Origin: Lachnospiraceae bacterium
GTDB lineage: Bacteria; Bacillota; Clostridia; Lachnospirales; Lachnospiraceae
Length of the DNA stretch: 46,675 nt
NCBI GenBank assembly: GCA_900768755.1
Contig: CAAGDV010000028.1
Location: forward strand, 1-46,675
Direction of reading: 5' to 3'
The notes below the pieces were generated by a model. That model did no database searches and was not told where the DNA came from. It was given only the letters and a program-made list of their open reading frames with translations. Positions 15,915 to 25,372 of the stretch are shown here, in pieces (within the stretch, counting starts at the first letter, position 1; every line of letters starts with the position of its first letter). Made by a program: the position numbers and the translations under genes.

Positions 15915-16935
15915 GTGGTATGACAGGGAAAACGAGAACTCCGATGTTGTTATTTCAAGCCGTATAAGGCTTGCAAGAAATTTTTCCGACTATAAATTCG
16001 GAGAGCGCCTTGAGAAAACTGATGCCGAGAGAATGGTCAATGCGGTTGTGGCAAGCTTTCAGAAGGATTTTGACAACGGGTATGATTATGTCTTTATGAA
16101 CGGCTGCAGCGATACCCAAAAGAAAGCACTCAAGGAGCAGAGAATAATCAGCTCTGCCCTCGTTAAATCAACAAGCGGAGCCGCTATTATCTCTAAGGAT
16201 GAGGGCACCGTGGTCCAGGTGAATTCCGACGACCATATAAGAATTCAGACCTTGGAGTGCGGAATGAATCTCAAGGATTGTTTTGCCCGCGCCAACGAGA
16301 TTGACAATTATATCGACGCCCATTTTGACTATGCGTTTGACCGTAAATACGGTTACAAAACAACCTATCCGACCAATGTGGGAACGGGTCTTAGGGCAGG
16401 ATATACGCTGCATCTTCCGGCACTTAACGAGAGCAGAAAAATATCACAGATTACATCCGAGGTCGGAAGATTCGGACTTAAGATAAGACCTTTGTACAGC
16501 GACGATGACAATGTCTATGCAAGTCTTTACCAGGTATCAACCCAGAAGTCTTTGGGACTTACGGAGGAAGCGATAATCAAGGACTTAAATGATATTGTAT
16601 GGCAGATTGTCAATCAGGAGAGAAGCCAGCGCCAGTATCTGTATGAGAAAGACAAATATCACGCCGAGGATGTGGCGTATAAGTCATACGGCGTGCTCAA
16701 ATACGCAAGAAAACTGTCCTATAGGGATGCAATGAGTCTCCTTTCGGAGTTTATGCTCGGCGTGTCTTTGGACATAATACAACTAAAGAATCCCAGCGGA
16801 CTCGCAATCAACAGGATTTTAATGGATATTCAGCCTGCGGTGATTAACAATACGGCACCGAAGGCTATTTCTGTTGATGACACCGAGATTTTGAGAGCCC
16901 GTTATATGAGAAATAATCTCCCGGAGATAGTATAG
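15907..16935 (+). CDS. mcsB: Protein-arginine kinase McsB
   Basis: McsB phosphorylates arginines on misfolded proteins and so marks them for ClpCP degradation. The 342-residue protein has the phosphagen-kinase signatures SSRIRLARNF near the start, NSDDHIRIQ, and YPTNVGTGLRAGYTLHLPAL in the middle. It is slightly shorter than the roughly 360-residue Bacillus enzyme. It overlaps mcsA by 8 nt, and clpC follows after 9 nt, so stoichiometric expression is expected. Confidence 0.95.
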   Translation: MNKWYDRENENSDVVISSRIRLARNFSDYKFGERLEKTDAERMVNAVVASFQKDFDNGYDYVFMNGCSDTQKKALKEQRIISSALVKSTSGAAIISKDEGTVVQVNSDDHIRIQTLECGMNLKDCFARANEIDNYIDAHFDYAFDRKYGYKTTYPTNVGTGLRAGYTLHLPALNESRKISQITSEVGRFGLKIRPLYSDDDNVYASLYQVSTQKSLGLTEEAIIKDLNDIVWQIVNQERSQRQYLYEKDKYHAEDVAYKSYGVLKYARKLSYRDAMSLLSEFMLGVSLDIIQLKNPSGLAINRILMDIQPAVINNTAPKAISVDDTEILRARYMRNNLPEIV

Positions 16936-16944
16936 GAGGACAAT

Positions 16945-19398
16945 ATGCAGAGCGGTTTTACCAAAAAAGCGGAAGAAGCATTGCAAAACGCTGCGGAAGC
17001 AGCTTTTGAACTCGGACATGGAAGCGTCGGTTCGGAGCATCTGCTCATCGGCATCCTTAAGACGGACGACTGCCTTGCCCAGAGTGTATTAAACAGCAAT
17101 GACATTGATGTGGACAATGTCATTAATGTCGTCAATCAGCTTATCAACCCCGACAGGAGCGTGGGACTTAGAGAACCCAATTCCTACACCCCGAGGGCGT
17201 CAAGAATTCTTGATAACGCCAGACGCGAGGCCAAAAGATTTAAGGCTGACCTTATCGGCACCGAGCATATTCTGATTGGAATGATTAAGGAGCCTGACAG
17301 TGTTGCGACAAGGCTTTTGGGAACCTTGGGCGCAAATCTGCAGAAAATATACGTTGACCTTGTCGTTGCCATGGGCGAAGATTCAGGCGCGATAAAGGAT
17401 GATGCCGGTATGCCAAAAAAAGGTCAGAAGAAAAACCAGACCTCCACGCTTGAGCAGTACAGCCGTGACCTTACAAAGCTTGCAAGAGAAGGCAAATTAG
17501 ACCCGGTAATAGGCCGTGAGCAGGAGATACAGCGCGTAATCCAGATTAGCAGCCGCCGTACCAAAAACAACCCGTGTCTTGTGGGAGAGCCGGGAGTAGG
17601 AAAGACCGCAATCGTCGAGGGACTGGCAGCCAAAATCGTTGAGGGCAACGTGCCGGATACAATAAAGGACAAGCGTGTTTTGACGCTGGATTTGTCGGGA
17701 ATGATTGCAGGTTCAAAATACCGCGGAGAATTTGAGGAAAGAATCAAAAAAGTTATCTCCGAGGTAATGAATTCCGGCAATGTTATTTTGTTCATTGATG
17801 AGCTTCACACAATAATCGGCGCAGGAGGTGCCGAGGGGGCAATTGATGCTTCCAATATTCTGAAACCATCACTTGCAAGGGGCGAGGTCCAGATTATCGG
17901 TGCAACCACAATCACCGAATACAGAAAATATATTGAGCACGATTCTGCCCTGGAGAGAAGGTTCCAGCCGGTTAATGTGGAGGAACCCTCCAAGGAGGAG
18001 GCAGTTGAGATACTGAAAGGTTTAAGAAGCGCCTACGAGACGCACCATTCCGTCACCATCACGGATGACGCCATCACGGCGGCTGTCAATCTTTCGGCAA
18101 GATATATTAACGACAGATTTTTGCCCGATAAGGCAATTGACCTTATTGATGAGGCTGCCTCAAAGACCAGACTCGGAACCTACGTTAAACCCGAAGAAGT
18201 CGTCAATCTTGAAAAATCTCTTGCGACGCTCGATAAGGAAAAAGAGCTTGCAATCAGCAGGGAAGAGTACGAAAGAGCCGGAGAATTAAAGAAAATCAGA
18301 GAGGGAATTGTTCGTCAGCTTGACGATGCCAATGCAGAGTGGCAGAAGGTAAAAGACAACCGTAATCTGATCGTCGGTGAGGATGAGATTGCATCCGTTG
18401 TGTCAGACTGGACCAAAATACCGGTGCGTAAGCTCGCAATGGGTGAGTCGGAGCAGCTTATGAAACTCGAAGAGACGCTTCACAACCGCGTGGTCGGTCA
18501 GGATGAAGCCGTCCGTGCTGTCGCAAAGGCAATAAGGCGCGGGCGGGTAGGCTTAAAGGACCCCAAAAGACCGATTGGCTCGTTTCTGTTTCTGGGACCC
18601 ACAGGCGTCGGCAAAACCGAGCTTTCCAAGGCTTTGGCAGATGCGATGTTTGGCAATGAGAGCGCACTTATACGAGTTGATATGTCAGAATACATGGAGA
18701 AACACAGCGTGTCCAAGATGATTGGCTCGCCTCCGGGATACGTGGGCTTTGAAGAGGGCGGACAGCTTAGCGAGAAGGTAAGGCGTAACCCGTATTCGGT
18801 CATTCTTTTTGATGAGATTGAGAAGGCGCATCCGGATGTGTTCAACATTCTTTTGCAGATACTGGACGACGGAGTTGTCACAGACTCAACGGGCAGAAAG
18901 ATTGATTTTAAAAACACGGTTATCATAATGACCAGCAATGCCGGCGCGGAGAACATCGTGGCGCCGAAAAATCTCGGATTTAACGTGTCAACCGACCCGG
19001 AGTCTGATTACCGGAATATGAAAGACAAGGTGATGGATGAGGTGAAGCGTCTGTTTAAGCCGGAATTCATCAACCGTATCGACGAGATTATCGTATTCCA
19101 TATGCTGACCAAAACAGACATGTCTGCGATTGTGGATATCATGATTGCCTCAATCAACAAAAGGCTCGCGGAGCAGATGGATATTACAATAGAGTTTTCA
19201 CCCGAGGCAAAAGAGTACATCGTCGATGAAGGATATGACGAGAAATACGGGGCAAGACCGCTTAAACGCGAGCTCCAGACTAAGGTTGAGGACCGCCTTG
19301 CCGAGGAGATTTTGGACGGCAGGGTTAAGAAAGGGGATACGATAGCGGTGACGCTTTCTGCCGAACCGGAGAAAAAACTAATTTTTTTGCCAAAATAA
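16945..19398 (+). CDS. clpC: ATP-dependent Clp protease ATPase subunit ClpC
   Basis: Hsp100 unfoldase that feeds arginine-phosphorylated or adaptor-bound proteins to ClpP. The 817-residue protein has two N-terminal Clp repeats (about 1-145), first AAA domain with Walker A GEPGVGKT and Walker B VILFIDELHT, a middle domain with a UVR-like segment (REEYERAGELKKIREG), and second AAA domain with GPTGVGKTELSKAL and SVILFDEIEKAHPD. The N-terminal and M domains distinguish ClpC from ClpB and ClpE. AGGAGG precedes the ATG. No clear terminator follows; an AT-rich gap leads to the next gene. Confidence 0.95.
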   Translation: MQSGFTKKAEEALQNAAEAAFELGHGSVGSEHLLIGILKTDDCLAQSVLNSNDIDVDNVINVVNQLINPDRSVGLREPNSYTPRASRILDNARREAKRFKADLIGTEHILIGMIKEPDSVATRLLGTLGANLQKIYVDLVVAMGEDSGAIKDDAGMPKKGQKKNQTSTLEQYSRDLTKLAREGKLDPVIGREQEIQRVIQISSRRTKNNPCLVGEPGVGKTAIVEGLAAKIVEGNVPDTIKDKRVLTLDLSGMIAGSKYRGEFEERIKKVISEVMNSGNVILFIDELHTIIGAGGAEGAIDASNILKPSLARGEVQIIGATTITEYRKYIEHDSALERRFQPVNVEEPSKEEAVEILKGLRSAYETHHSVTITDDAITAAVNLSARYINDRFLPDKAIDLIDEAASKTRLGTYVKPEEVVNLEKSLATLDKEKELAISREEYERAGELKKIREGIVRQLDDANAEWQKVKDNRNLIVGEDEIASVVSDWTKIPVRKLAMGESEQLMKLEETLHNRVVGQDEAVRAVAKAIRRGRVGLKDPKRPIGSFLFLGPTGVGKTELSKALADAMFGNESALIRVDMSEYMEKHSVSKMIGSPPGYVGFEEGGQLSEKVRRNPYSVILFDEIEKAHPDVFNILLQILDDGVVTDSTGRKIDFKNTVIIMTSNAGAENIVAPKNLGFNVSTDPESDYRNMKDKVMDEVKRLFKPEFINRIDEIIVFHMLTKTDMSAIVDIMIASINKRLAEQMDITIEFSPEAKEYIVDEGYDEKYGARPLKRELQTKVEDRLAEEILDGRVKKGDTIAVTLSAEPEKKLIFLPK

Positions 19399-19423
19399 TA
19401 TGGAATTAAATGGATATTTATAT

Positions 19424-19445
19424 TATAATTAGTTTGTATTATACT
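19424..19445 (+). promoter_or_regulatory. AT-rich promoter region upstream of the 19478 gene
   Basis: TATAAT at 19424-19429 and TATACT at 19440-19445 are good -10 candidates, but neither has a strong -35 at the right distance (TGGAAT and TTTATA are the nearest). Assigned on -10 quality and location only. Confidence 0.35.
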
Positions 19446-19477
19446 TTTTCATAATTATGGAAACAGGAGGAACGACA

Positions 19478-19891
19478 ATGTCGGTAGTGAACGAGTTAAT
19501 TCGTATTGAGGATGATGGAACCATCAGTTTCGGTAATCATACGCTTGATACCAAGACCAAGTTGGACAATGTGGAGTACAACGGAGATATTTATAAAGTC
19601 AAGACTTACAACGAGATTACGAAATTAGAGCGTAACGGTATGTTTGTATATGAGTCTGTTCCGGGAACATCGGTAAACAATTTTGATGTGAAGGACGGAG
19701 TAGTTTCAATGACTGTTGAGGGTAAGGACGACCCCCAGATTACTTTGGAGCTTGAGCCGTCTACCGAGTATAAGGTTTATGTTGACGGCGTCAATATCGG
19801 AAGTATGACCACCAATATCAGCGGCAAGCTGGTTCTCAGTCTGACACTCGGAGCTGACAGCCATGTAAAGGTGAAGATTGTGAGAGCTTAA
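19478..19891 (+). CDS. Conserved Lachnospiraceae protein often labelled endosialidase
   Basis: A 137-residue protein without signal peptide or membrane helix. It begins MSVVNELIRIEDDGTISFGN, is rich in beta-strand-forming and acidic residues, and ends in VDGVNIGSMTTNISGKLVLS followed by VKVKIVRA. From memory, homologues in Lachnospiraceae carry the name endosialidase, but I see no sialidase Asp boxes or catalytic motif here, so I would not use that name. AGGAGG at 19465-19470 supports the ATG at 19478 rather than the upstream ATG at 19457. radA follows after 26 nt. The function is unknown. Confidence 0.6.
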   Translation: MSVVNELIRIEDDGTISFGNHTLDTKTKLDNVEYNGDIYKVKTYNEITKLERNGMFVYESVPGTSVNNFDVKDGVVSMTVEGKDDPQITLELEPSTEYKVYVDGVNIGSMTTNISGKLVLSLTLGADSHVKVKIVRA

Positions 19892-19917
19892 TACCCGTTC
19901 TGAAAGTTGGGAGATTA

Positions 19918-21267
19918 ATGGCTAGAAATAAGACAACAGGATTTTTCTGTAAAGAATGCGGATATGAATCGGCAAAATGGATGGGACAGTGCCCGGCGTG
20001 TCATGAATGGAATACTTTTTGTGAGAGCCCGGTATCAGGCAGTACAAAGCACAGCCCCGCCGCTGTGGGAGCAGGTGTATCCCCCGTTAAGATTTCGGAA
20101 GTAAGCGCAGACGAGGAAAGTCGTTTCAGCTGCGGATTTTCGGAGCTTGACCGTGTGCTTGGCGGCGGAATAGTTGCCGGCTCCATGGTTTTGGTCGGAG
20201 GCGACCCCGGTATCGGCAAATCCACCATTCTTTTGCAGGTGTGCGCCAATGTGGCGCAGAACAGAAAGGTATTATATATTTCCGGTGAGGAATCCTTAAA
20301 GCAGATAAAGATGCGTGCGGACCGAATCGGAGAGATGCCGGACAATTTTATGATTTTGTGTGAGACCAATCTGGCATTGGTTGACGATGCGATACGAAGG
20401 AGTATGCCGGATGTGGTTGTCATTGATTCAATACAGACGATGTATTGCGAGTCGTCGGACTCCGTGCCGGGAAGCGTGTCACAGGTAAGGGAATCGACCA
20501 ATGTGCTTATGCAGATTGCAAAAGGACTCGGAGTCACTGTTTTTATAGTCGGACACGTTACCAAGGAAGGCGTTGTTGCAGGCCCCAGAGTGCTTGAGCA
20601 TATGGTGGACACCGTGCTTTATTTTGAGGGTGAGAGAAGTGAGTCCTACAGAATAATCAGGGCAGTCAAGAACCGGTTCGGGGCGACCAATGAGATTGCC
20701 GTATTTGAGATGTGTCGTGACGGACTGCGTGAGGTACTCAATCCTTCTGAGTATATGTTAAGCGGCAAGCCGAAGGGTGAGCCCGGTTCGGTTGTGGTGT
20801 GCCTTATGGAGGGAACCAGACCGGTTCTTGTAGAGATTCAGGCACTTGTGTGCCACAGTAATTTTGGCATGCCCAGAAGAACGGCAGCGGGTGCGGATTA
20901 CAACCGTATGAATCTTTTGATGGCGGTGCTTGATAAGAAACTGGGAATGCAGCTTTCAAGCTGCGATGCCTACCTGAATGTTGCAGGCGGACTTAAGGTC
21001 AATGAGCCGGCATTGGATTTGGGGCTTGTGATGGCGGTAATCTCGAGTTACCGCAACGAACCTGTTCCGGATAAGACCATTGTGTTCGGCGAGGTCGGAC
21101 TTACGGGCGAGGTAAGGGCAGTGAGTCAGGCAAAACAGCGCGTGGCGGAAGCAATCAAACTTGGATTTACGGAGTGCATTCTTCCGGAGGCCAATCTGAA
21201 AGCAATAGGCAATGAGACGAGAATCAGATTGACCGGAATTAATTCGGTCAGTGAACTGAGAAACTGA
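19918..21267 (+). CDS. radA: DNA repair protein RadA (Sms)
   Basis: RadA is a RecA-like helicase that processes recombination intermediates. The 449-residue protein has the N-terminal C4 zinc finger (FFCKECGYES, CPACHEW), Walker A GGDPGIGKSTIL, the RadA-specific KNRFG motif in RAVKNRFGATNEI, and a C-terminal Lon-like domain (AGGLKVNEPALDLGLVMAVI). Length and motifs are canonical. GGGAG lies before the ATG. The downstream receptor-like gene starts 18 nt after the stop and may be cotranscribed. Confidence 0.95.
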   Translation: MARNKTTGFFCKECGYESAKWMGQCPACHEWNTFCESPVSGSTKHSPAAVGAGVSPVKISEVSADEESRFSCGFSELDRVLGGGIVAGSMVLVGGDPGIGKSTILLQVCANVAQNRKVLYISGEESLKQIKMRADRIGEMPDNFMILCETNLALVDDAIRRSMPDVVVIDSIQTMYCESSDSVPGSVSQVRESTNVLMQIAKGLGVTVFIVGHVTKEGVVAGPRVLEHMVDTVLYFEGERSESYRIIRAVKNRFGATNEIAVFEMCRDGLREVLNPSEYMLSGKPKGEPGSVVVCLMEGTRPVLVEIQALVCHSNFGMPRRTAAGADYNRMNLLMAVLDKKLGMQLSSCDAYLNVAGGLKVNEPALDLGLVMAVISSYRNEPVPDKTIVFGEVGLTGEVRAVSQAKQRVAEAIKLGFTECILPEANLKAIGNETRIRLTGINSVSELRN

Positions 21268-21285
21268 TGAGAGAGGTACATGAGT

Positions 21286-21924
21286 ATGGATGAGCGGTAT
21301 GTGGCAGAATTGTCAAAGATAATTGAGGACCTTGACGCTTCACAGCTGAAGGTTGAGAAGCATGCGTTTGATGTGATTAATTCATCAGACACTTCGCTCA
21401 ATTATGTCAAAGAGGGTATAACCAATATCGAGGAGATTGTTTCGGAGGTCAACGAACTTAATGAGATAGTTAACGAATCAGCCGCCGATATCAAGAATCT
21501 TGAGGAACTGTCAAAACTCATTGAAGATTTTGCGACAGTGATAAGCAAGATTGCATCCAAGACAAACATGCTGTCGCTCAATGCATCCATCGAGGCTGCA
21601 AGGGCGGGCGAACAGGGAAGAGGATTTGCTGTTGTTGCCAAGGAAGTAGGAAATCTTGCGGCACAGTCTACCAAGTCATCCAAGGATATTTCGGACACCG
21701 TTAAGAAGGTGCACAATTTTGTGGATTCAATGGTACAATCCATGAATGAGATTTACAGAAGGTCAGTGGCGCAGCAGGAAAAGGCAGCCAAAATAGGCGA
21801 CCTTCTCAACAAAATATTGGAGGCAGCAATGGTAGCCAACGATGAGTCGAGAGGAATGGAACACGAGATTGCATTCCAGAGAGACATCACGGACAATGCA
21901 AAGGCTGCATTGCAGAGACTCTAG
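21286..21924 (+). CDS. Soluble methyl-accepting-chemotaxis-like signalling protein
   Basis: A 212-residue helical protein made almost only of a chemoreceptor cytoplasmic hairpin. The tip that docks CheA and CheW is clear: NMLSLNASIEAARAGEQGRG followed by FAVVAKEVGNLAAQS. There is no signal peptide, membrane helix or recognisable sensor domain; the first 50 residues form a coiled coil. It may act as a cytosolic receptor or a partner in receptor arrays. GAGAGG at 21271-21276 suits the ATG at 21286 better than the ATG at 21280. Its position between radA and an ABC-F gene offers no ligand clue. Confidence 0.8.
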   Translation: MDERYVAELSKIIEDLDASQLKVEKHAFDVINSSDTSLNYVKEGITNIEEIVSEVNELNEIVNESAADIKNLEELSKLIEDFATVISKIASKTNMLSLNASIEAARAGEQGRGFAVVAKEVGNLAAQSTKSSKDISDTVKKVHNFVDSMVQSMNEIYRRSVAQQEKAAKIGDLLNKILEAAMVANDESRGMEHEIAFQRDITDNAKAALQRL

Positions 21925-21942
21925 ACGAAGGGATATATATTA

Positions 21943-23571
21943 ATGATTAGTGCAAATAATGTAACACTCAGAATTGGAAAGAAAGCACTGTTTGAGGATG
22001 TAAATATCAAATTTACTCCGGGTAACTGTTACGGACTTATCGGCGCCAACGGCGCCGGCAAATCTACCTTTTTACGTATTCTGTCAGGACAGCTTGAACC
22101 GAGCAAGGGAGATGTGACGATGTCACCGGGAGAGAGACTCTCAGTTCTTGAACAGGACCATTTCAAGTACGATGCATACACGGTTCTTGATACGGTAATA
22201 ATGGGCAATGAGCGTCTTTATGCGATTATGAAAGAGAAGGATGCAATCTATGCCAAGGAGGATTTTACCGACGAGGACGGAATAAGGGCGAGCGAGCTCG
22301 AGGGCGAATTTGCCGAGTTAAACGGTTGGGAGGCCGAATCGGACGCTGCCACTTTGCTTAACGGACTCGGAATAGAGACGGACCTTCATTACAAACTTAT
22401 GTCAGAGCTTAACGGAAGTCAGAAGGTGAAGGTACTTTTGGCAAAAGCTCTTTTTGGAAATCCTGACATACTTCTTTTGGATGAGCCTACAAACCACCTT
22501 GATTTGGATGCAATCGCATGGCTCGAGGAATTTCTTATTGAGTTTGAGAATACCGTTATCGTCGTTTCGCATGACCGATATTTCCTCAACAAAGTCTGCA
22601 CCCAGATTGCTGATATTGATTATGCCAAAATCCAGCTTTATGCAGGTAATTACGATTTCTGGTACGAGTCAAGCCAACTCATGGTTAAGCAGATGAAGGA
22701 GGCCAATAAGAAGAAGGAAGAGAAGATTAAGGAACTTCAGGAGTTCATTCAGAGATTCTCTGCCAACGCTTCAAAATCAAAACAGGCTACATCGAGAAAG
22801 CGAGCACTTGAGAAAATCGAGCTTGATGACATCAGACCTTCAAGCCGTAAATATCCTTATATTGATTTCAGACCACAGCGCGAGATTGGTAACGAGGTGC
22901 TTTTTGTTGAAGGACTTACCAAGACAATTGACGGCGTAAAGGTACTTGACAATATCTCATTTAATGTTAACAGGGATGATAAAATTGCTTTTGTCGGCTC
23001 GGATGAGCTTGCCAAAACAACGCTTTTTAAAATACTTGCAGGAGAAATGGAGCCGGATTCGGGTACTTACAAGTGGGGAATTACAACCTCCCAGGCTTAT
23101 TTCCCTAAGGATAACACCGCTGAATTTGACTGCGAGGACACAATTGTGGAGTGGCTTATGCAGTTCTCGCCTGAGAAGGATGTCACCTATGTCAGAGGAT
23201 TTTTGGGAAGAATGCTTTTTGCCGGCGATGACGGCGTCAAGAAGGTTAAGGTGCTGTCAGGAGGCGAGAAGGTAAGATGTCTGTTATCCAAAATGATGAT
23301 AATGGGCTCCAATGTGCTTATTCTTGACGAGCCTACCAACCATCTTGATATGGAGTCGATTACATCACTTAACAACGGATTGATTAAATTCCCGGGAGTG
23401 GCATTGTTCGCGTGCCGTGATCATCAGTTTGTTCAGACAACCGCTAACAGAATAATGGAGTTTGTGGGCGGCAGACTCATTGATAAAATCACCACTTATG
23501 ATGAGTATCTTGCAAGTGATGAGATGGCTCGAAAGAGACAGGTATATAATGCTTTTGCTGAGGAAGAATAA
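21943..23571 (+). CDS. ABC-F family ATPase, YkpA/YbiT-like
   Basis: A 542-residue soluble protein with two ABC domains and no membrane part, the layout of ABC-F ribosome-associated factors. Domain 1 has Walker A GANGAGKST, an odd signature LNGSQKV and Walker B ILLLDEPTNHLD. The linker (KKKEEKIKELQEFIQRFSAN) follows. Domain 2 has a degenerate Walker A GSDELAKTT, a normal signature LSGGEKV and Walker B LILDEPTNHLD. As far as I recall, this asymmetry is shared by the YkpA/YbiT subgroup and is not a local mutation. A translation or stress role is likely; antibiotic resistance is not implied. The stop overlaps the next start (TAATG). Confidence 0.88.
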   Translation: MISANNVTLRIGKKALFEDVNIKFTPGNCYGLIGANGAGKSTFLRILSGQLEPSKGDVTMSPGERLSVLEQDHFKYDAYTVLDTVIMGNERLYAIMKEKDAIYAKEDFTDEDGIRASELEGEFAELNGWEAESDAATLLNGLGIETDLHYKLMSELNGSQKVKVLLAKALFGNPDILLLDEPTNHLDLDAIAWLEEFLIEFENTVIVVSHDRYFLNKVCTQIADIDYAKIQLYAGNYDFWYESSQLMVKQMKEANKKKEEKIKELQEFIQRFSANASKSKQATSRKRALEKIELDDIRPSSRKYPYIDFRPQREIGNEVLFVEGLTKTIDGVKVLDNISFNVNRDDKIAFVGSDELAKTTLFKILAGEMEPDSGTYKWGITTSQAYFPKDNTAEFDCEDTIVEWLMQFSPEKDVTYVRGFLGRMLFAGDDGVKKVKVLSGGEKVRCLLSKMMIMGSNVLILDEPTNHLDMESITSLNNGLIKFPGVALFACRDHQFVQTTANRIMEFVGGRLIDKITTYDEYLASDEMARKRQVYNAFAEEE

Positions 23572-25313
23572 TGACTGATTTATCAATCACACTTAACAGA
23601 ACAGAGGCGCACGGTTTGGGCATGGGATATCGTAATGATACTGCAAGGTTTTCTTACGTCTCCCCTGCTAAGGCTGTGTGCCTTAATCTGTATACGGAAC
23701 CCGACACAGAGCCTGTGTGCAGCATTGAGATTGACGACAGCTGTAAGGAAGGCGATATTTTTTCTTTTGAGATTAAGGGCAAAAAACTGAGTGGATTATT
23801 GTACGATTACAGCGTTGACGGGGAGATTGTATGTGATCCGTTTGCCACAAGGGTGGTGTGTTCGGAGTGCTTAGACAAGACCTTAAGGTATTACGGTGTA
23901 ATAGGGGAGGATGATTTTGACTGGAACGGGGATAAGGCGCCGCAGATTGCACCCAATGACCTCATAATATACAAGCTTCATGCAAAAGGATTTACCGCAA
24001 GCCGTTTTTCCGGCGTGACGAAGAAGGGTACTTTTGCCGGATTAACCAACAAAATCGACTACATCAGAGAGCTTGGCGTCAACGCGGTTGAAATTATGCC
24101 CGCCTATGAGTTTGTAAATATCTCCCCGCATGAGAATTACTGGGGATATGCGGGCGGTTTTTATTATGCGCCCAAGAGAGCTTACTGTAGCAACAAGGGT
24201 GCGGATTACGTCAACGAGTTCAAAATGCTTGTCAGGGAATTCCATAGAAACGGAATAGAAGTTTTCATGGAATTCTTTTTTCCGAAAGAAGTCGGGGTAT
24301 ACGTAATATCGGATTGTCTGCGTTTCTGGCATACACATTATCATATTGACGGTGCGCACGTGATATGCGACGAGCGCGCGTTAAAAACACTTGCGGACTC
24401 TCCGTTTATAAAGGACCTAAAGCTTCTGGCTACCCGATGGGACGGCGACTGTACCAAGGGCAACCTCATCGAGTACAACGATGGTTTTCTGGAAAATGCA
24501 AGGCATATGCTTAAGGGTGATGAGAATTATCTCAAAGCATTTATGTATGCGATGAGAAAAAATCCCGCCAACGCATATTCTGTCAATTATGTTGCGACCA
24601 ATAACGGTTTTACGCTCGCAGATGTTTATTCGTACGACCGAAAGCATAACGAGACCAACGGCGAGAATAACCGCGACGGCACTGATTACAATATAAGCTG
24701 GAACTGCGGAGTTGAGGGACCGACGCGCAAAAAAAAGGTACTCGAACTGAGAACGCAGCTGATGAAAAATGCGCTGAGTATGGTGTTGCTTTCGCAGGGC
24801 ATACCGCTTATATATGCAGGCGATGAGTTTGGAAACAGCCAGAACGGAAACAATAATGCTTATTGTCAGGACAATGAGACGGGCTGGCTTGATTGGAAGG
24901 CTTTAAAGCATAACGGAGAGTATTTCACGTATGTGAGACAGCTGATTGCCTTCAGAAAAGAGCATGCAGCGCTCCACCAGCCGACGGAAGTGATTTTGTC
25001 GGACTACAGATATCTTGGAATCCCGGATGTGTCATATCACGGTGAGAAGGCGTGGTATCCCGAGATGGAATATTATATCCGATATGGCGGAATAATGACC
25101 TGCGGAGCGTATGCGGGGGACGAGAGCAATGTATATGTCGCATACAATATGCACTGGGAGTCCCACACAATAGCGCTTCCGAGCATTAACGGGCGCAGAT
25201 GGACGTTTTTTAGCTCATCTGACAGCTCATACACGGCTATGCCGGAGGGCACAAGGAAGATTTCGGTACCCCCGCGTTCAATTCTTGTCCTGGTTGACGA
25301 AAAAAACAGTTGA
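23571..25313 (+). CDS. GH13 pullulanase/GlgX-like protein lacking catalytic residues
   Basis: A 580-residue protein with clear GH13 isoamylase/pullulanase features: NYWGYAGGFYYAPKRAYC, KHNETNGENNRDGTDYNISW, NCGVEGPTRKKK, and IPLIYAGDEFGNSQNGNNNAY. The three catalytic positions are all changed. The nucleophile motif DGFRFD reads DGAHVI (260-265), the acid/base motif AEPWD reads ATRWD (287-291), and the transition-state AHDG reads TNNG (343-346). The usual DVVYNH region is also absent. It is therefore probably a glucan-binding or regulatory pseudoenzyme. The frame is intact over its whole length, which argues against a decaying pseudogene. It starts inside the stop of the ABC-F gene, with GAGGAAG as ribosome site. 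Confidence 0.82.
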   Translation: MTDLSITLNRTEAHGLGMGYRNDTARFSYVSPAKAVCLNLYTEPDTEPVCSIEIDDSCKEGDIFSFEIKGKKLSGLLYDYSVDGEIVCDPFATRVVCSECLDKTLRYYGVIGEDDFDWNGDKAPQIAPNDLIIYKLHAKGFTASRFSGVTKKGTFAGLTNKIDYIRELGVNAVEIMPAYEFVNISPHENYWGYAGGFYYAPKRAYCSNKGADYVNEFKMLVREFHRNGIEVFMEFFFPKEVGVYVISDCLRFWHTHYHIDGAHVICDERALKTLADSPFIKDLKLLATRWDGDCTKGNLIEYNDGFLENARHMLKGDENYLKAFMYAMRKNPANAYSVNYVATNNGFTLADVYSYDRKHNETNGENNRDGTDYNISWNCGVEGPTRKKKVLELRTQLMKNALSMVLLSQGIPLIYAGDEFGNSQNGNNNAYCQDNETGWLDWKALKHNGEYFTYVRQLIAFRKEHAALHQPTEVILSDYRYLGIPDVSYHGEKAWYPEMEYYIRYGGIMTCGAYAGDESNVYVAYNMHWESHTIALPSINGRRWTFFSSSDSSYTAMPEGTRKISVPPRSILVLVDEKNS

Positions 25314-25338
25314 AATATGTCATATATTATTATAAAAT
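25310..25338 (+). promoter_or_regulatory. Promoter for efp
   Basis: TTGAAA at 25310-25315 overlaps the stop codon of the GH13 gene; TAAAAT at 25333-25338 follows a 17-bp spacer. The efp ribosome site AAGGAGG follows 18 nt further on. Confidence 0.6.
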
Positions 25339-25372
25339 AGTATGAGACTCATTTTAAGGAGGAAATATATAA

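Noticed and set aside
19478..19891. Endosialidase function
   Set aside because: The label is common for this family, but no sialidase motif is present in 137 residues.
21943..23571. Odd Walker A (GSDELAKTT) and signature (LNGSQKV) of the ABC-F protein as inactivating mutations
   Set aside because: From memory of the YkpA/YbiT-like subgroup these asymmetries are typical of the family rather than a defect.
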